Of a stretch of 64,000 bases of DNA, positions 60,323-64,000 are shown piece by piece. Source of the DNA: Streptomyces griseorubiginosus (GTDB taxonomy: Bacteria > Actinomycetota > Actinomycetes > Streptomycetales > Streptomycetaceae); contig NZ_KQ948736.1 in assembly GCF_001514195.1 (NCBI RefSeq), forward strand, positions 1,224,625 to 1,288,624, in the 5' to 3' direction. Made by a program: the position numbers and the translations under genes. The notes under the pieces are model-generated. The model saw nothing but the letters and a program-made list of their open reading frames with translations, was not told where the DNA came from and made no database searches. Within the stretch, counting starts at the first letter, position 1; every line of letters starts with the position of its first letter.

Positions 60323-62332
60323 TCAGGAGTGAAGGGGGTTGGCGATGGTGACGTAGACGGACTGGGTGTCGACCGGACCGACGAGCTCGTCGAGGCCGTG
60401 CACTCGGGTCAGCAGGTTTGCCTTGCAGCGCAGGACGGGTGAGTCGAGCAGGCGGCTGGGCAGGGTGCTGCGCATTCGGTCGGGTCCGGAGGCCACGTCG
60501 TCCAGGAAGCGGCGGAAGGCGGCGAGCAACAGCCGTTCGTCGGCCAGGTGCTGGGAGCCGAACGCACCGATGAGCCCGAGGACGTTGTTGATCGCCAGGT
60601 AGTAGGCGAAGCGCTCATCGGTGACTTCGTCGGAGACAAAGGTGTCGCTGCGTTGCCCGATGCCCGGCAACCGGGCATCGAGTTCCGCCCGACGGGACTC
60701 GCGGAAGTAGTAGCCCTGGTTGTCGCGGTATCGGCCGCCGGCGGGCCAGCCATCGGCATCGAGCAGCACCAGGGTGTTCTGCTGGTGCGCCTCCAGTGCG
60801 ATACCCGCCTCGCCGTCGAACCACAGCACCGGGCGAACGACCTGCTCGAGATAGCGCAGGAACCACTCGGCGGCAACGGCTCCCTGGGGCCGGCCGGTCC
60901 GGAAGGCGAGGCGGGTGACGAGCTCGGCCAGCCGGGATCGCCAGGTCGTTCGGCCTGTGTCGGGGTCGGCGCAGGGACGGGGTGAGACCAGTCCGGCGAC
61001 GCAGGAGACGTCGTGCGACGGGGTGAACGGGTTGTGACGGAGCACCACGTCAAGGCCGGGGACGGGAGTGCCGTCGGGTGCGTCGACAGCCAGCCAGGCG
61101 GGGTCGCGCACGATGTCGAACGCGGGGTGGGCCGCCTGCCACTCCCTCGACAGGCCGGCACGCAGAAGTCGGTGCACCTCGACACCGCGGTGGAGTTCCT
61201 TGCGGAGGTTCTCACGGCGGGAGTTGGTGATGCACAGGCCGAGCGAGAGCTTGAGCATGGCGGGAGCGCCGGAGCGATGGACCGTACGTACGGAGGAGGT
61301 GGGATGCCAAGGGGAGCCGTGATCACCGAGGTCCCGGAGCATTCCTGATGCGAAGAGCGGGGCGGCTTCGGGGCGGAGCCGGACCTCGCGGAGCTGCCAG
61401 GGGTGCATCGGCAGAGCGGTGTGGCCGTCGGGCAGGGGCAGGTCGGGTCCGGCCAAGCGCTGGGTGAGGTGGGCCGCGGGGACGGGACGGCCGCGTTCGG
61501 TCCAGGCCGAGTCGGTGGCGAGGAGAGAGGGGTCGACAGCGAGCCAGCGCAGCGGGAAGGAGCCACGCAGTTCGGGTGAGTAGGAGGCGGCTTCGGCTTC
61601 GGAGAGGCCCTCGCGGCTCTTCGGGGCCGGGTGAAGTGGGTGGCCGAGGACGAGTGCCTGTTCGGCGGCGAGGAAGAGGTCGGGTCCGTCGTCGGGGTGC
61701 TTGCGGCGCTCACGAACGAAGACGGCCGTGCGGCGAACGGAGTCGGCGACGCGGGCGGGGAGTTCGGCACCTGCGGGAGCGGTCAGTTCGGCACCTGCGG
61801 GAGCGGTCAGTTCAGCACTTGCGAGAGCAGTGAGTTCGGCACCAGCGAGAGCAGTGAGTTCGGGGCCCACGGATGCCGGGTCCGTCGGCATCGACTCGCG
61901 GGAGAGCAGTGCTGCGAGGGTGACCGCGTCCACCGGCGGGGCCTGCACGGGGGCGCCGTCGAGGCAGGGACGGCCGAAGCGGTGCCAGCCCGTCGGGGAC
62001 CAGTACTGAACGGGGACGAGGAGGGAGGTGCCGCTTGCAGGAAGGGGGATGTGGAGGATTCCGGTGCCAGGTGCGGGCGCCGGGAGGTCGTTCTCTCGGA
62101 CCCAGCAGCGCAGCAGGTTCTCCACGGCTGCGGCCTCGGCTGCGGTATGCGCGTCGGGGTGGTCCAGGAAGTCCGGGGTGGTGTCCAACACGGCGTCGGG
62201 CAGGCGTTCCTGTCGTGGTGGGCCGGCTTGGGCGGGGGTGCGGTGGGGCCGAGGTGAGCTTGGGAGAGGAGGGGCCGTGGGGGGCTGCGTAGACGTGCGG
62301 TTGTGAGGAGTGGGGGTGGGGGTGGTGTTCAC
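60323..62332 (-). CDS. IucA/IucC-family (NIS) siderophore synthetase
   Basis: From the GTG at 62332 (CGAGGAAC site) the 669-residue protein has the IucA/IucC domain with the ATP-binding segment HPTSSVRTVHR, KLSLGLCITNSRREN and the KSxHR-like region. A FhuF-like C-terminal domain follows (about 510-660, with EAHQQNTLVLLDADG). NIS synthetases join a carboxylate such as citrate or succinate to amines by adenylation. The N-terminus is Pro/Thr-rich. A four-copy eight-residue repeat (AELTAPAG-type, about residues 155-195) interrupts the N-terminal subdomain. It sits between an aminotransferase and an acetyltransferase, as in aerobactin- or rhizobactin-like sets. Confidence 0.92.
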   Translation of the reverse strand: MNTTPTPTPHNRTSTQPPTAPPLPSSPRPHRTPAQAGPPRQERLPDAVLDTTPDFLDHPDAHTAAEAAAVENLLRCWVRENDLPAPAPGTGILHIPLPASGTSLLVPVQYWSPTGWHRFGRPCLDGAPVQAPPVDAVTLAALLSRESMPTDPASVGPELTALAGAELTALASAELTAPAGAELTAPAGAELPARVADSVRRTAVFVRERRKHPDDGPDLFLAAEQALVLGHPLHPAPKSREGLSEAEAASYSPELRGSFPLRWLAVDPSLLATDSAWTERGRPVPAAHLTQRLAGPDLPLPDGHTALPMHPWQLREVRLRPEAAPLFASGMLRDLGDHGSPWHPTSSVRTVHRSGAPAMLKLSLGLCITNSRRENLRKELHRGVEVHRLLRAGLSREWQAAHPAFDIVRDPAWLAVDAPDGTPVPGLDVVLRHNPFTPSHDVSCVAGLVSPRPCADPDTGRTTWRSRLAELVTRLAFRTGRPQGAVAAEWFLRYLEQVVRPVLWFDGEAGIALEAHQQNTLVLLDADGWPAGGRYRDNQGYYFRESRRAELDARLPGIGQRSDTFVSDEVTDERFAYYLAINNVLGLIGAFGSQHLADERLLLAAFRRFLDDVASGPDRMRSTLPSRLLDSPVLRCKANLLTRVHGLDELVGPVDTQSVYVTIANPLHS
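61761..61856 (-). repeat. 24-bp coding tandem repeat, four copies, in the NIS synthetase gene
   Basis: Four units (AGTTCGGCACCTGCGGGAGC plus four bases, with drift in the last two) keep frame and encode an eight-residue Ala/Glu/Leu/Thr repeat inside the synthetase. Confidence 0.92.
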
Positions 62333-62789
62333 GTTCGCTGTTCCTCGGGCTGCCTGGGGATCGTTCTGGGACTGCGGGGTGCGTTCTCTGTCCTGGAGTA
62401 CGGAGGGGCTGGTGGAGCGGAGGGGCTGGTGGTGGTGGATGTTCAGTCGGCTTGTGCGGCTGGTGACCGGGAGGAACTCGGGCCGCATTGCGGCTCTGGC
62501 GGGTGCTTTGACCGCTGCGTTGCCGATGCCGTGGGGGCTGCCGCATAAGCGGCCCGGCAATCTCCCTCGGCGCTGGGATGGCGGCGGCCACGGGCTCGGG
62601 ACAGTCGGTGTCCCACCCGACCAGGCGCCACTGCGGACCTGCGGCGCCCTCGGCTCTCCGTACCGCCTCCCTCACTCCGAAGACGACCCGGGACAACGCA
62701 TTGACACAGGCACAGGCAGAGGCCCAAGGCCAGCCACAGCAACGAAACCCACTCCGCTCCTCGGCAACTCCCCCACTCACCCCACCCCT
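62333..62789. other. 457-base gap inside the siderophore operon, no gene seen
   Basis: Between the aminotransferase stop and the synthetase start there is no supported frame. On the minus strand a short Gly/Arg-rich frame exists but no family is recognisable. The gap is long for a same-strand biosynthetic operon, so it may hold a degraded gene or an internal promoter. Confidence 0.45.
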
Positions 62790-64000
62790 CTATCCCCCGC
62801 TCCGTCGGCGCCGCTGTTGCTGCATCCCGCTCCCGGGGACGTGATCGCGGGCCACCGCTGCCACGGCATCGGCGAGGCGGTCGAGGACGGCGGTTGCCTG
62901 TTCGTCGGTGATCGTCAGGGGTGGGAGCAGGCGGACAACGCTCGAGTGACGGCCGCCGAGTTCGACGATCAGGCCACGTCGGAGGCACTCCCGCTGGACG
63001 GCGGCGGCGAGTGCAGGAGAGGCGGGGCGAGGAAGACGAGGGCGAAGGGAACCCACCCCGCCGGCACCCGAAGCACCACTCACCGGCGATCCGGCCCCGC
63101 CACCAGCCCGGCTACCGCCAACACCCCCGCCTTCACCGCACTCATCAACTCCGCCGCCCCCAACGCCCCCACCCCGCCCCGGGTCCGCACCAACCCCCCA
63201 CCCCTCCGAATCCACCATCTCCACCGGCTCCACCGGCTCCACCGGCTCCACCGGCTCCACCATCTCCACGCCGATCATCAGCCCCCGCCCCCGCACATCA
63301 CCGATCACTGGGAACTCCTCGGCCAGGAGGCGCAGTTGGTCCAGCATGCGCGTCCCGAGGGCGGCCGCTCGTTCGGTGAGGGCGTTTTCGCGGACGTAGG
63401 CCATCGTGGCCGTGCCCGCGGCCATGGCGAGTTGGTTGCCGCGGAAGGTGCCGGCGTGGGCGCCGGGTTCCCAGACGTCGAGGTCGTCCCGGTAGACGAC
63501 GACCGCGAGGGGCAGACTGCCGCCGATGGCCTTGGAGAGCACCATGACGTCCGGGGTGATGCCGCTGTGCTCCACCGCCCAGAAGGCGCCGGTGCGTCCG
63601 ACGCCCGTCTGGACCTCGTCGGCGATCAGCGGGATCGAGCGGTCGGCCGTGATCTGCCGCATGCGCCGCATCCAGTCGTCCGGAGCGGGGAGGACCCCGC
63701 CCTCGCCCTGGACGGGTTCGAGGATCATCCCGGCGGGCAGCGGAACCCCGGACTTGGGGTCGTCGAGGACGGACTCGGTCCAGCGGGCGGCGAGTTCGGC
63801 GCCCTGGGGACCGCCTACGCCGAAGGGGCAGCGGTAGTCCTGCGGGTAGGGCAGCCGGGCGACCCGCACCTCGGAGGCATGGCCGGAGGCTTCGAGGGCG
63901 CCGGAGGTCATGCCGTGGTAGGCGCCGGCGAAGGCGAGAAGTTCGCTGCGGCCGGTCGCGGCACGTACGAGCTTGAAGGCGGCCTCGACCGCGTCGGTGC
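62790..64000 (-). CDS. Class III (PLP) aminotransferase of siderophore synthesis, DABA aminotransferase-like (partial)
   Basis: The gene enters from the right edge; 403 residues are visible. PLP-site features are intact: FAGAYHGMTSGAL, EPVQGEGG, IADEVQTGVGRTG and the lysine in VMVLSKAIGGSLPL. The group includes 2,4-diaminobutyrate and lysine/ornithine-type aminotransferases paired with IucA/IucC proteins. An about 80-residue insertion, four Val-Glu-Pro repeats then a Gly-rich run, splits the C-terminal domain between GLMIGVEMV and SPALAAAVQRE. The N-terminus and promoter are outside the window. Confidence 0.9.
   Translation of the reverse strand, partial: TDAVEAAFKLVRAATGRSELLAFAGAYHGMTSGALEASGHASEVRVARLPYPQDYRCPFGVGGPQGAELAARWTESVLDDPKSGVPLPAGMILEPVQGEGGVLPAPDDWMRRMRQITADRSIPLIADEVQTGVGRTGAFWAVEHSGITPDVMVLSKAIGGSLPLAVVVYRDDLDVWEPGAHAGTFRGNQLAMAAGTATMAYVRENALTERAAALGTRMLDQLRLLAEEFPVIGDVRGRGLMIGVEMVEPVEPVEPVEPVEMVDSEGWGVGADPGRGGGVGGGGVDECGEGGGVGGSRAGGGAGSPVSGASGAGGVGSLRPRLPRPASPALAAAVQRECLRRGLIVELGGRHSSVVRLLPPLTITDEQATAVLDRLADAVAAVARDHVPGSGMQQQRRRRSGG
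63219..63254 (-). repeat. 9-bp repeat, four perfect copies, in the aminotransferase gene
   Basis: CTCCACCGG occurs four times without a break and encodes (VEP)4 at the start of the low-complexity insertion; flanking CTCCACCAT units show drift. Confidence 0.9.

Noticed and set aside
59396..62789. Iron box inside the siderophore genes
   Set aside because: No TTAGGTTAGG-type element was found in the gaps; any such site probably lies before the aminotransferase, outside the window.

Overview
This is a high-GC chromosomal window from a Streptomyces-type actinomycete. The evidence is the very strong third-position GC bias, frequent GTG/TTG starts, purine-rich ribosome binding sites, and marker genes: the principal sigma factor hrdB, the sporulation regulator whiH, the nrdR-nrdJ pair, an actinobacterial LexA box and a DmdR/IdeR-type iron box. 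From memory, the gene content and order resemble the conserved core region around SCO5799-SCO5841 of S. coelicolor, read in reverse; this was not checked by a search. I see no prophage, insertion sequence, CRISPR array or tRNA. Most of the window is vertically inherited core, with species-variable low-complexity insertions.

Layout. 1-9.2 kb: the 3' end of ptsH (HPr), a GntR regulator, an M23 peptidase behind a ydaO-type (c-di-AMP) riboswitch, a two-gene M16 peptidase operon, parC (topoisomerase IV A) and a CobW-like GTPase. 9.4-14.4 kb: small Streptomyces-specific genes, two divergent citrate synthase genes (one with an N-terminal DNA-binding domain) around an AT-rich palindrome, and a sucrase/ferredoxin-like protein whose start codon abuts an iron box. 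14.4-20.5 kb: a CitA/CitB-type two-component system, a NitT/TauT-type ABC importer and a second CitB-type regulator with no kinase of its own. 20.6-25.3 kb: a tightly overlapping operon of membrane protein, NarL-type two-component pair, DUF485 protein and acetate-type sodium symporter.

25.8-32.7 kb: parE, a small Cys-rich protein, a secreted trypsin-like protease, hrdB and whiH. 32.7-40.2 kb: an ABC fusion protein, a Nudix/NrtR-like protein, a glycogen-debranching-like protein and a DUF4192 protein carrying a 30-bp minisatellite. 40.3-51.8 kb: a RecQ-like helicase with a C-terminal phosphoribosyltransferase-like domain, two uncharacterised proteins that look like degenerate relatives of RadC and UvrD C-terminal domains, rnhB, a TetR/MFS efflux pair with twin operators, an ADP-ribosylglycohydrolase, a histidine phosphatase, a DUF4937 protein, a TerD protein and a membrane-anchored protein.

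51.9-59.1 kb: nrdR-nrdJ with tandem NrdR boxes, diverging from lexA with its own LexA box, then a DinG-like helicase. 59.4-64 kb: a siderophore (NIS-type) set of acetyltransferase, IucA/IucC synthetase and class III aminotransferase, the last running off the right edge. These three genes carry unusual repeat-driven insertions. The strongest leads for follow-up are the DNA-binding citrate synthase with its palindrome, the RecQ-phosphoribosyltransferase fusion, the iron-box/leaderless gene, the one-kinase/two-regulator arrangement around the ABC importer, and the repeat-expanded siderophore genes. None is clearly a wholly new system.
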